NCBI GenBank assembly: GCA_008931825.1
Contig: QXVZ01018153.1
Coordinates: forward strand, 1-21,065
Direction: 5' to 3'
Source of the DNA: Phallusia fumigata
Taxonomy: Eukaryota; Chordata; Ascidiacea; Phlebobranchia; Ascidiidae
DNA: 21,065 bases
The stretch's first letter is position 1. Each line of letters opens with the position of its first letter. Position numbers and translations under genes: made by a program. The notes beneath the pieces were generated by a model. It was not told the DNA's origin. It did no database searches and saw only the letters and a list, made by a program, of their open reading frames with translations. Positions 9,661-18,790 of this stretch are shown here, one piece after another.

Positions 9661-12600
9661 ATGAGAAGCAGGACTGCACGCTACCGGCCATTAACTAATG
9701 CAGACGAAGATGAAAATGCCAGTGAGTCATCCAGGACATCTTCAAACACACAGGAGCATCTGCTCAACAGCAGTGATGCTGAGAGTGATTCTGACTCCAA
9801 AGTTTCCCTAAAAAGAAACATTGGAATATTTGCTGGTATCAACATTGTTGTTGGGTCTATGATAGGCTCCGGCATATTTATAGTCCCAACTGGTGTTTTG
9901 AAGCATTGCCATGGCAATGTGCCCATCAGTATGGGAGTGTGGGTTGTTGGGGGATTTGTGGCCGTACTTATGGCCCTGTGCTTTTGTGAACTTGGAACAA
10001 TGCTGCCACATTCTGGAGGCACAGCTGCATATTTGAAAGCTATTTATGGAGATTCTGTTTGCTTTGTTTTCATGTGGATGTTTTTGTTCACGAGTCAGCC
10101 ACAATCAATGGCAGTGCAAGTTATTGCCTTGGGGTGAGTTAGTGTTTGTCTTTTTACAGGACTTCTTATAAATTACAAAAATATTCTGTGTTCAATGTTG
10201 TTGTAACATAACTAGGATTTTTTTGTGCTTAATTGCAGTGATTACATTTCTCGGGCAATTCAGAGTTTCAGCGGTCAATGTTCTTTGGATAACTCAATAC
10301 TGCTATCAAAACTAATCGGTTTGGTGTTTTGTGTTGCAATACTGATGTGCAATATGAGAAATGTAAAACTGGCTACTAAATTACAAGTAAGTTGGGGTAA
10401 TGTGAATCTTGTTTCATTTATGTACTTTGATACCAGTTGCTATGGGTGACTCCACAACAGGGTGCTTGGTACTCTACTGACTGACTAAATGACTTTTTAT
10501 AAATTTTTGATTTTAAAATTTTTGTCATAAAATTAAAACTACGATGTCATCAATGAACAATTTTTACAAACCACTTGTTGTATGCATATCATAGTTTGGA
10601 AACCACTGACTTAGTGCATATAGTACTAAGTGTTCCTGCAGGATTTAAAGGCAGCCTTTCATGGTTAAACATTACTGGTGTTTACTCAACATGTCAGACG
10701 TCTTGGAATTTTTTGCAACATTTTTACTAGTTTGTGAATACTGCTCCATATCACAAAAGATATTGTTTTGAGGCAGTTTAAGATTGTCACTCCTTCACAG
10801 GTTGTATGTACTGTTGGAAAAGTAGCAGCGTTGGTCATTATTTGTGTTGCGGGCTTGGTGATGATACTCATTGACAACTCTGTTATTAAAGTGAACTTTG
10901 CATTTGTGAATGAAACAGTCAGTGTTGCTGTTGGTTCCACAAGAACAATAAGGTTGTGTTACTTAGTTTGCGCTTGTACTACTTGTTGTGGAGCAAATTT
11001 TCTAAAATTGTCTTTTTTTCCCACAGCAATGATGTTGACCTTAAAGCAGTCGACTTTACAGACTTCAGTCTTGGTGTTTTTCAGGCCTTGTGGGCTTATG
11101 ACGGCTTTGACAACATTCTCTTTGTTACAGAAGAAGTACAAAAGCCCAAAAAAACTTTNTTCCCACAGCAATGATGTTGACCTTAAAGCAGTCGGCTTTA
11201 CAGACTTCAGTCTTGGTGTTTTTCAGGCCTTGTGGGCTTATGACGGCTTTGACAACATTCTCTTTGTTACAGAAGAAGTAAAAAAGCCCAAAAAAACTTT
11301 ACCGGCAATTATTATTTTGTCGGTTCTGTTTGTTATGGTGTTGTACCTGCTTGTCAATGTGTCCTATTTCTCAGGTGAGACCACAATACACTTAAGTGTT
11401 TTTTTAAGTTAACCCAATCAACTTTTTTTGCTTTTAGTATTAACTGAACAAGAAATGATTGCATCAAATGCAGTTGCAGTTAGTTTTGCTGCCAAAATTC
11501 ATCCAGCCCTTACTTATGTTGTCACTGCTGGTGTGTGTCTATCTCTCATTGGATCTTTTAATGTTTCCTATCTGACAGCAGGAAGGATGCCTTATGTAGC
11601 TGGCAGATATGGGTTTATGCCTGAGGTATGGCGTTGGCTTTGCATTAGAAGTATGAGTTTGTAAAACAATGATAAATGCTTATCATACAAAAAAGTACAT
11701 TCCAAATGTAAGTCCAATCAATTGCTTTTATCAATGCAGTTTAAAATTTAATAGATATCACTAAATTACACGTTATCACTAAATGATAACATTTTTTTAC
11801 TTTTATTGCAGCTGCTTTCAATGGTTCACATCCAGTATTTTTCACCATGGCCAGCTTTGCTGTTCATAACATTTCTGGCTGCAGTGATGCTGATACCAAG
11901 TAGCATTGATATGTTGCTGTCAGCTGTAGTTTTTTTCATGTGGACATGTCGGACCTTAGCTGCATTAGGAGTGATCATTATGAGGAAAACTGATCCGAAT
12001 CTTAAACGTCCCTACAAGGTATTTATCAGGGTTTTTGCTTTTGCCTTATCTATTGCTGTGCTCTGTAACTGGTGTGCCACGAGATAACGCTATGTGTGCC
12101 ACAGTGTCGTTGTCACACAGCGAATGTTTTTGAAAAAGACATACATTTTATTCTTGGCAAATTTAAACGATACAGCAGTTGGGCAATTCTTGAGGTCAAA
12201 CTAGTTAGACAAAACTGTGCATGATGTTTTGTAATGTGGTAATAAAAATTGTTATCTTCAAAAGGCTGCCCTGGCACAAAACATAGTTTGTGGTGTGCCG
12301 CTAATATTTGAAAGCTAAAAAATAAGATGTCGGTGAAAAAAGATTGTGAGAACTGATCTATTCAACAAATTTACTAAACAGTTACTGAATTGCAAAAGAA
12401 CTGCCAGAAAACTGAAATCAAATGTAACCATTTTATAAAGTATATGCTTTGACACTCGTACATTTTTTTCCTGATGATGACTTGAGAAACTGGTAAAAAT
12501 TCTACATGATACAAACATTACATTTTATTTCAGTGTTCTAACTGTTTTTTTTACAACTAGTTTATCCTTCATCTAACGAAATGGGCACATGTATATAGTT

Positions 12601-12927
12601 TCATGAAATTATTGACCTGCATAGGATTTTTTTTATTTTTACAGGATTTGTATTGTTTATTTTATTTTTATTTTATTTTTTCAGGTCTACTTGTTCACTG
12701 CTGTCTTAGCAACCCTGCTTAGTGGTTATATGTCAATCATCCCTTTAATATTTCAACCTCAAATTCTCTATCTTATTGCATTTGCCTTTGCTGTGGCTTT
12801 CTATGTTATGTATCGCCTACAAAAGAGCAAGGTCATCACTCTCACAGGAGTGGGCCGATTTACCAGAACCTGTCAAAAACTGCTGTTGGTTGTGTCCCCA
12901 CAAAGTACTGAATGTGGTTCTGCTTAG
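9661..12927 (+). CDS. SLC7-family amino-acid transporter, tandem copy 3
   Basis: Seven-exon gene predicted to encode 538 residues, closest to copy 2. Exons: 9661-10133, 10239-10386, 10801-10952, 11169-11374, 11438-11625, 11812-12018 and 12685-12927 (TAG). Domains match copy 2: acidic Ser-rich N-terminus, GSGIF near residues 69-73, Cys near 172, LWAYDGFDN near 279-287, VTEEVKKP, and RKTDPNLKRPYK before helix 11. The C-terminus differs (STECGSA). Predicted role: heavy-chain-linked amino-acid exchange at the cell surface; substrate unknown. A partial extra exon 4 (11027-11158) lies upstream of the N at 11159 and is ignored, because it lacks its 3' half and donor and is likely an assembly artefact. 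Intron 2 (10387-10800) carries about 220 bp more than the copy 2 intron. Confidence 0.88.
10590..10608 (-). mobile_element. hAT-like inverted terminus in intron 2 of copy 3
   Basis: GTTTGGAAACCACTG, read on the minus strand as CAGTGGTTTCCAAAC, looks like a hAT/MITE terminal inverted repeat. It lies in the part of intron 2 (about 10400-10720) that copy 2 lacks, so an insertion here is plausible. No matching left end was found within the intron. Confidence 0.35.
11018..11300. repeat. 141-bp duplication of the intron 3/exon 4 junction around an N
   Basis: 11018-11158 and 11160-11300 are each 141 bp and differ at about two positions, with one N at 11159 between them. The unit covers the end of intron 3 and the first two thirds of exon 4. 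Exon 4 is single in copies 1 and 2. The pattern matches an unmerged contig overlap. Confidence 0.85.
12019..12684 (+). other. Intron 6 of copy 3, homologous to copy 2 intron 6
   Basis: This 666-bp intron aligns with 6830-7496, including the GTGTGCCAC words and a poly-T-rich 3' end. It shows that the two copies duplicated after gaining this sequence, whereas copy 1 has a short, different intron. No gene is visible inside. Confidence 0.5.
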
Positions 12928-13818
12928 CAAACTTGCTTGTACTAAAATTAGCTTGCATTCCACAAATTATGTAGGATTTTTACGGGGCAAATATGCAAAT
13001 TGGGAGAACTCTTCTGGTTCTCAATAGGAATACAAGCCATTTACTTGTGTGTAAAACATATTCTACATTTCGACAAATGCTGCTGTCAAACGCTCTTCTG
13101 GTTCTAGTTAGAAAATTTACTTGTACTAAACTTGACTTTACCAAACTAATTGCAAGTATTTTTTCAAACAATGTGTAAATGTCACAATTATTGTGATCCT
13201 AAGTTTTTTGTTCTAATGGGTGAAACATAAGAATGACTTGTAACTAGTTTTGCACCTTTATCACCGTTTTCATTTTTTCAGATTATTGATATTTGTGTTT
13301 TATTTAAATCCATATTGTTTTTTTCGGGCCATACAGAATTTTTAGTGGTCATCGAGTTAGCAGACATCTTTTAACATGGCACATATTTAATATAAATGGT
13401 ACAACACATTTTTTGTGCACTTAGAGTTTTTTCCCATATTCGCTTGCACTGGTATCGGTAGTATTAGTTAATTTTTTTTGCTTGCCAAGTGTTTGTCTTG
13501 CCTATCTCCACTCCAATAGATATAGTGTGTTTTGATTTTTACTTGTGTTCCTTTTTACCGTACCCTTTGCCTTACATAACTATAAATCATTTTAGTGCAA
13601 TTCTATTGAAATTGTGATGATGCAATTCATTTTATTTTCCAAAACGTTCCATCCTGAAAGAGACCACAAAATACCTTACGATACATTACCGTTGTTGTGT
13701 TCACCTTATTACACACATTACTTTTGATTTCGTATTCATATCATTTGAACATTATTTTTCCAAATGGTTTTCTTCGTACCAAAGAATGGTGACGCTCACC
13801 TTTTTCCTTGCAAATAAA
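12928..13818 (+). other. 3' UTR of copy 3 with poly(A) signal
   Basis: Diverged homologue of the copy 1 and copy 2 flanks. Islands such as TTATTTAAA, GTTAGCAGACATC and GTGACG keep the same order, ending in AATAAA at 13813-13818, which aligns with 8527-8532. The start (12960-13150) is unlike the other copies. No gene is seen. Confidence 0.5.
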
Positions 13819-14377
13819 AGATCAAATTCAGAGGTGCGTTTGCAATTTTTAATTGAAAATACGAATACTTTTGTGAATAACTTTTTATGAGCGGCCGAAG
13901 GCATCTTGTTCCCACCGTTTTTAATCGCGTACCGCTTGGGTCTTATTTATCACCCTGTTCCAAATCGTTGTTAATGAGTCTAATTTTTCTGATTTAATGA
14001 GCAAAGGTGATAGCAAAAGTACACAGAGATGCAGAAATTTGCACAAAACCTGGGAGGTAAAATCAAAAGCTATCAATACATTTTAAGGGAAAACAGCTTC
14101 TTGTGAACTTCTGCGTTCAGCGCATTGTCGGCTATCTATTTAAACTGTGGCTTAGCTGATTCCTGTCAATTCTGATATTTAGTAATATATGTAGTATCTC
14201 AATTAGAGGTTAATCATTTGATATTTGTAGGTAAAATATGATACGTTTAGAACAGAGAAAATACCCCACCAGCACGGTTCCGGCAAACTTTTCGTACTAG
14301 ACTTCATTAAGCGTTTGCCACCTTTCGTTAGTAAAGCTGCAGAAACAACCGCATGCACCATTATGTAATACACAATA
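13819..14377. other. Spacer between the transporter cluster and the translocase
   Basis: No gene, RNA or clear repeat is recognised. It separates two genes that converge: the transporter ends on the + strand and the translocase ends on the - strand. Confidence 0.4.
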
Positions 14378-14387
14378 TTTATTTATT
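14378..14387 (-). terminator. Poly(A) signals of the ADP/ATP translocase gene
   Basis: Read on the minus strand, two overlapping AATAAA hexamers (14382-14387 and 14378-14383) lie about 100 nt past the stop codon. The 3' UTR is therefore short. Confidence 0.65.
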
Positions 14388-14484
14388 GCATGAACAAATA
14401 AACAAAAAAAGACAACACAGTTTCGCAGTGAAGATAACATCTAAAACGCCGCCATACAACTATCAGTCCCATGTTTCAAAGTCT

Positions 14485-15396
14485 TTAGTGAACAGACGTT
14501 CCGAAGAAAACCCGCTTGAGCTCGTCATAGAGAACCAGCACCAGAGCTCCGCCAGTGCCCCGAAGAACATTCGAGAAAGCTCCTTTGAAGAAAGCCTTGC
14601 CGCCTTCCTGCTTGTGAATCTTGCGCCAGCAGTCGATGGTACCCTTGTACATGATATCCTCCTTGGCACGGCCGGACTGCATCATCATGCGGCGACGGAC
14701 GGTGTCGAATGGATATGAGATGACGCCGGCGCCGGTGGTGACGCATTGGGCGATGAGCCAGCTCACAACGATTGGTGTGTTCTTGGGATCGGGTAGCATT
14801 CCCTTCACGGTATCGTAGGTTCCAAAGTAGGCGGCACGGTAAACAATGATACCTTGGATTGAGACGAAGAATCCTTGGTAGAGACCTCCGATTCCATCGC
14901 GCTTCGCAATGGTAGCGATGCAGTTGGCGAGACCGGTGAATTCGCGAGACTGGCCCTTTCCGATGTCAGCAGCGAGACGGGTTCTGGCGAAATCAAGTGG
15001 GTAAACGAAGCACAAACCGGTAGCTCCAGCTGCTCCACCGGATGCGAGGTTTCCGAGGAAGTAACGTCCGAACTGGGTCTTCTTGTCGACTCCAGCCAGG
15101 AAAATCTTCTTGTAGGTGTCCTTGAAGGCAAAGTTCAAGGCCTGAGTGGGGAAGTACCTGATGACGTTGGCGAGGTTTCCTCTCCAGAACGACTGGAAGC
15201 CTTGTTCCTTTGGGATCCTGACAAATGCATCGATGATACCTTTGTACTCGGTTCCAGCCTTTATTTGCTTTGAAGCGGCCTGAACTTGAAGCAGCAGCTT
15301 CACTCGCTCGATTGGGGCAACGAGAGTCTTAGAAATCGCTGCTGCTGTTCCTCCGACAGCCAAATCTTGAAGAAAGTTGGTTGCACTGAAAGGCAT
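14485..15396 (-). CDS. ANT: Mitochondrial ADP/ATP translocase
   Basis: Inner-membrane carrier that exchanges matrix ATP for cytosolic ADP (SLC25A4/5/6 group). The 303-residue protein has the three mitochondrial-carrier repeats with signature motifs PIERVK (28-33), PLDFAR (133-138) and PFDTVR (229-234). RRRMMM at 234-239 is diagnostic of ADP/ATP translocases. Substrate-site residues of the family appear conserved (K23, R80, R235). Length and start ([12 protein letters not shown]) match animal homologues. The coding region has no intron and is richer in G and C than the nearby transporters, as expected for a very highly expressed gene. Lack of introns may reflect an old retrocopy, but the intact frame and well-formed promoter indicate a working gene. 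Which vertebrate paralogue it matches is not meaningful for an invertebrate co-orthologue. Confidence 0.97.
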   Translation of the reverse strand: MPFSATNFLQDLAVGGTAAAISKTLVAPIERVKLLLQVQAASKQIKAGTEYKGIIDAFVRIPKEQGFQSFWRGNLANVIRYFPTQALNFAFKDTYKKIFLAGVDKKTQFGRYFLGNLASGGAAGATGLCFVYPLDFARTRLAADIGKGQSREFTGLANCIATIAKRDGIGGLYQGFFVSIQGIIVYRAAYFGTYDTVKGMLPDPKNTPIVVSWLIAQCVTTGAGVISYPFDTVRRRMMMQSGRAKEDIMYKGTIDCWRKIHKQEGGKAFFKGAFSNVLRGTGGALVLVLYDELKRVFFGTSVH

Positions 15397-15437
15397 GTCT
15401 ATTTCTTGGTTGTGCTTCGTTCCCGACTGCTTTGAGC

Positions 15438-15472
15438 GACTGATGAAGCTTCGTCGGCAGCCCGGCTATATA
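15438..15472 (-). promoter_or_regulatory. TATA plus initiator core promoter of the translocase gene
   Basis: On the minus strand TATATAG sits at 15472-15466 and TCAGTC, a match to the metazoan initiator, at 15443-15438. If the initiator A (15441) is +1, the TATA box starts at about -31, the standard spacing, and the 5' UTR is 45 nt. TATA-Inr promoters suit a highly transcribed gene. The start site is predicted, not measured. Confidence 0.6.
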
Positions 15473-16030
15473 CGCAGCTTCCGAAGGTTAACTGCTGTGC
15501 TGAAAAAAGAAGCAACCTTGAATTTTGAACGTGTGAATGACCGACGTTTAACACCGGGTGTTGACAACCGCCTGACGAGCGAGCTAAGTTCAAAAAACAA
15601 CTGATGGGCATCTAACATATGTGCGCATTACGTAACGGAATATCTTAACACCAACATCCTCGTTTGGTCACACTTATAATACAACTAGGTTATCCTACAG
15701 AAGTCCCATTCCATATAATTGATTAAGTAACAACTGTAATTAGTTGTTAACACGTTTATTGCGCACATAATCAACGGTTATTGTGGTGCGATCTGGCGCT
15801 TTTTGAGACACAGCAATTCAAACATCTGATGCACACTATTGTATAACATATAGTGCGTTGCTCGTGTCAGAGACAGGGTGAGCCCCTGAAAGATAATCGC
15901 TCGCAAAACGACTTTCGTGATTGCACATCGCAAGGTTAATCGGTTTGTCGTTTAATAATCCACCTTGCGTAGACAAAGTAACGAGTTTTTGTTTGATACC
16001 ATCGCATTTACCTCGAAGATTTTGTCAACA
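15473..16030. other. Intergenic stretch upstream of the translocase
   Basis: No gene is recognised. It probably carries upstream control sequences of the divergent translocase promoter at its left edge. No repeats, RNA genes or clear motifs were identified. Confidence 0.35.
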
Positions 16031-16309
16031 ATGATTATATTGGCTGTTCTGTTTGGACATAATATTAATGCATTTGCTCCTACACAAGTTCCTGCAAGAT
16101 CTTTCACTAGCAAACGCTTACTGTTAGTGGTTCGAAATTTCCGTGCATTTCTAAAGCAGTGTCGACTGTATCCTCTTATCTGGTTGGTTAAAGCAAAACA
16201 TAAGATTTTTGATGGTGGTCTTAAATTTTTGCACATTTGCTTAAAAACATGCCACCGTATAGAAAAAAATAAAATAAATTTAACAATAATGTTTTTACCT
16301 AGTCTATAG
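16031..16309 (+). CDS. Uncertain small cationic ORF with signal-peptide-like start
   Basis: A 92-codon single-exon ORF, not recognised. Residues 1-16 (MIILAVLFGHNINAFA) look like a signal peptide with a plausible cleavage site after AFA. The rest carries about 15 Lys/Arg against two acidic residues, and three Cys (44, 70, 74). Such a profile occurs in secreted defence peptides, but also by chance in AT-rich DNA. Against it: an AATAAA lies within the ORF near its end, no clear signal follows it, and the opposite strand is open over the same stretch. No function is claimed. Confidence 0.2.
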   Translation: MIILAVLFGHNINAFAPTQVPARSFTSKRLLLVVRNFRAFLKQCRLYPLIWLVKAKHKIFDGGLKFLHICLKTCHRIEKNKINLTIMFLPSL

Positions 16310-16751
16310 CCTGGTTTGTTGTCAGCATATGACATTTGTCGCCAACATTTGGTAGGGCATCTCGAATTCAGGCAGTGTCAACATAAAAAATTAGTTGTTG
16401 ATAAAAAACCCTAATTGATTTAAAAGTTTAACCTGAAACGTTGTGTTGAAATAGAAACTCACCGGCGCGTGTCCATGCTCCTGCCTTTCTGAAAATTGTG
16501 TACACGGGGTATAGGTGAGTTGTTCAGAATTTAAAGGGTATTGGTAGTTTTCGGGTTAATATTGGGGTTAAGTTGTCCCTTGAACACGGGAGAAAATTTT
16601 TACGGAGCTAAAGCAGTTTGGAATATACATATGGTTGCGATTTTAGCCAGTTAAGCATTTGCTTTAAAAATCTTAAACGGATTAAAACTTACAAAAACAA
16701 GATTAATACAGCAGAAATACTTTGGTTAGGTGAAGCACAACCGGTTGTGAG
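16310..16751 (+). promoter_or_regulatory. Upstream region of RPL29, possible TOP-type first exon
   Basis: Ribosomal-protein genes often start transcription at a C within a pyrimidine tract and place an intron in the 5' UTR. Here CCTTTCT at 16484-16490 is followed by a GGTATAG|GTGAGT donor at 16515, with candidate acceptors such as AAGCAG near 16616. This fits such a leader exon but rests on short motifs only. No TATA box is obvious. Confidence 0.25.
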
Positions 16752-18043
16752 ATGGCAAAGTCAAAGAATCACACCAATCATAATCAAAGTAAGTAAACAA
16801 TTTTACGTTTTACAGAAAACTTAAAAGTTACATGAGACATTTTTCAACCAATGCTAATTTTTATGTGTACAGCCTGATGTAATGATTAAGTTTGCAAGTG
16901 CTACCATGTTAGCCCATATGTTGCACAACAATAATAAGACAATATGTAAATATTGCTTTATTAAATGTAAACAAAAAATATAGTAAAAAATGAAGTGGAA
17001 ATATATGTAGGGTTTCCTCCCGGGAATGTTTTGACGAGAAAGTCCTGGGATTTCCTGGCAAAATTGCGTTCCCAAATCCTGGAAATTTTGTTCTAAATTC
17101 TTGGCATTATATAGCAACAACGCAAAACTAATTCAGAAGTTTTCTCTTTTTTTTAACTGTTATAAATCAGAAGAAAGAGACGTAGTTTTGTATTTTTTTT
17201 AACCATAATTGACGTTAATTGTTACTTGAGTAGCTTCCGATTTCAGTCTAAAATACACAAGTGCGACTAGTGGACAAAAAATTCCAATTTATTTTTGAAA
17301 ACTTTAGTAAATTTTTTTTAATTCCTGAATCCCGGGAATGAAAAAACCTGGGAAATAGAGGAACCCTAAATATACAGTAGTAACAAATAAAGCTGTTTCC
17401 TAAAATGTTTAAAAATTGCTTACAAATTGTTAGTTTTAAAATTTAAAACTCCACTTTGTGGGATTTTGTGTGTTGTTGTCAATGATTTTTAAACCACATG
17501 CCTTTGGTGTTTTGTTTTGGCTGAGTGCAATTGGAGTCATTCTTGTTTGGGACTTTCTCATTTCGTGTCTCGTACCTATATCTTTTTTTCTATTTATTTT
17601 TGGGTCCTTGTTTTGGAAACTTTTTTGAACATTACAATGACAGAAGGCATTTACCTACCTTTAGTGACTTGATTGTTTGCACTTTTTGCATCACAACCTT
17701 AGGTCAATGTAAAGTTTTGTGATTTTATTGATAACAGGTTAAATTGACACTTTTTTAGTTTATTTATATTTATCCAATTCCATAAAAGGTATATGTGAAA
17801 CAATTTTTTAAGACAGTAATTATCAAAATCCATTGCAGATAGAAAGTACCATCGCAATGGAATCAAAAGGCCGAAGACCAATCGCTATCCCAGCTTGAAA
17901 GGCGTATGTTTTTTATTTTTGCTGGAATTTAATTTACTGGAATGACTGATAATGTCGTTTCTTTGCAGGTTGATCCAAAGTTTTTGAAGAACATGAGATT
18001 TGCCAAAAAGCACAACAAGCGACACCCAGTTGCCAAGAAATAA
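16752..18043 (+). CDS. RPL29: 60S ribosomal protein L29 (eL29)
   Basis: Small basic component of the large ribosomal subunit. Coding exons: 16752-16788, 17839-17903 and 17969-18043 (TAA), giving 58 residues. The N-terminus MAKSKNHTNHNQ, the block HRNGIKRPK, and VDPKFLKNMRFAKKHNK match the conserved core of eL29 across eukaryotes. The protein stops soon after this core and lacks the long Ala/Lys-rich tail of mammals, like the short forms of yeast and many invertebrates. Introns are GT-AG; the first (1050 bp) holds a MITE-like element. The tiny 37-nt first coding exon is easily missed by gene finders. LIN37 follows on the same strand with its own leader region. Confidence 0.95.
17008..17368. 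mobile_element. MITE-like element with terminal inverted repeats in RPL29 intron 1
   Basis: A 361-bp segment starts TAGGGTTTCCTC and ends GAGGAACCCTA. These ends are inverted repeats, and CCCGGGAATG occurs near both ends. The flanking 8-mers AATATATG (17000-17007) and AATATACA (17369-17376) match at six of eight positions, as for an aged 8-bp target duplication of hAT-type elements. It has no coding capacity, so it is non-autonomous. The interior carries further CCTGGGA-type words. Confidence 0.65.
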
Positions 18044-18070
18044 ATCTTCTGAGGCATATTTTAGTCGCAA

Positions 18071-18076
18071 AATAAA
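18071..18076 (+). terminator. Poly(A) signal of RPL29
   Basis: AATAAA lies 27 nt after the RPL29 stop codon, giving the very short 3' UTR usual for ribosomal-protein mRNAs. Confidence 0.65.
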
Positions 18077-18424
18077 TCTGCAGCAATGCAGTGATGTCTT
18101 AATGTTGTAGTTAGCATACCGGCAGTGTGTTTTCAGTTGTAGTCAAATTGAGTATTTGAAGAGAAAAGAGAACAGCCAAACTGTTGAGGTTAAATGCAAT
18201 ACTAAGGTATATCTTTTTAGTGAAAATCACGTTATTTGGCTTTTGTTCCAAGAGTGTCGAAAAGAAATGCGTGGCTGCTTGATTCTGGACTGAAAGAAAG
18301 TCGACTAAGCTGCACACCATACTCATGAAAATTGTTGGTGAAATCTCATCAGTTGGGGTCAACCCATCGCGTCCACTGGGTTGGAGCAATCTCGCTCAGT
18401 TTCTTTCTCAGCGAAACGCAGGCG
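18077..18424. other. RPL29-LIN37 spacer
   Basis: No gene is recognised on either strand; open frames here (18111-18389 minus, 18325-18522 plus) match no family I know. A hairpin with a 7-bp perfect stem (CAACCCA/TGGGTTG, 18360-18366 and 18377-18383) and 10-nt loop is present, but I could not link it to a known RNA class. Confidence 0.35.
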
Positions 18425-18678
18425 ACATAAAAGATCAGAACCTACCAACTTGCGAGCACAAGGCAGTCGCGCTCAGGCTCACCACACGGCCATCTTGTGT
18501 TCCTCGACATTGGCACTGGTAAGCTTACTGTAAACGTCGTGTAATTTATTCATGTGCCAAATCTGTCCTCAAATATGTTTTTCACGCGAATTCTGAACCA
18601 GTCACGAAATCACAATGCTGTTTAATTTATTAAGTTTTTCTAAAAAATATTCTTTACGTTTCTCTCATCCGTTTTCAG
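18425..18678 (+). promoter_or_regulatory. Candidate LIN37 promoter, leader exon and 5' UTR intron
   Basis: The stretch 18400-18520 has more CpG than its surroundings. It has a TATA-like CATAAAAG (18425-18432), a YY1-type motif GGCCATCTTG (18488-18497), and a donor CTG|GTAAGC at 18519. A polypyrimidine-CAG acceptor ends at 18678. The resulting leader from 18679 to the ATG at 18791 contains no upstream ATG. The acceptor could instead be a trans-splice site. No transcript evidence is available. Confidence 0.3.
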
Positions 18679-18790
18679 ATCGGTCAGGGGAGCGGAATAT
18701 TTTGAGTCGTTGTTTTGCTAATTTTGCTGCGGTGTGGTCCAACTAAAATAATCGTTTGCGTGGAATTTTTGTGGACCCCATTTATTTGAA

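Noticed and set aside
9681..10022. Minus-strand open frame of 113 codons opposite exon 1 of copy 3
   Set aside because: Similar frames occur opposite exon 1 of the other copies only because the exon is conserved; it is antisense shadow.
10768..11412. A 214-codon open frame spanning intron 3 and both exon 4 copies of transporter copy 3
   Set aside because: It reads through intron 3 and the N at 11159 and joins fragments in different frames. The seven-exon model with correct phases explains the region.
14875..15273. Plus-strand open frame of 132 codons inside the translocase
   Set aside because: Antisense shadow of the strongly biased ADP/ATP translocase coding region; no family match.
15952..16335. 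Minus-strand 127-codon open frame overlapping the small cationic ORF
   Set aside because: No recognisable domain, signal or promoter; its existence mainly weakens the case for the plus-strand ORF.
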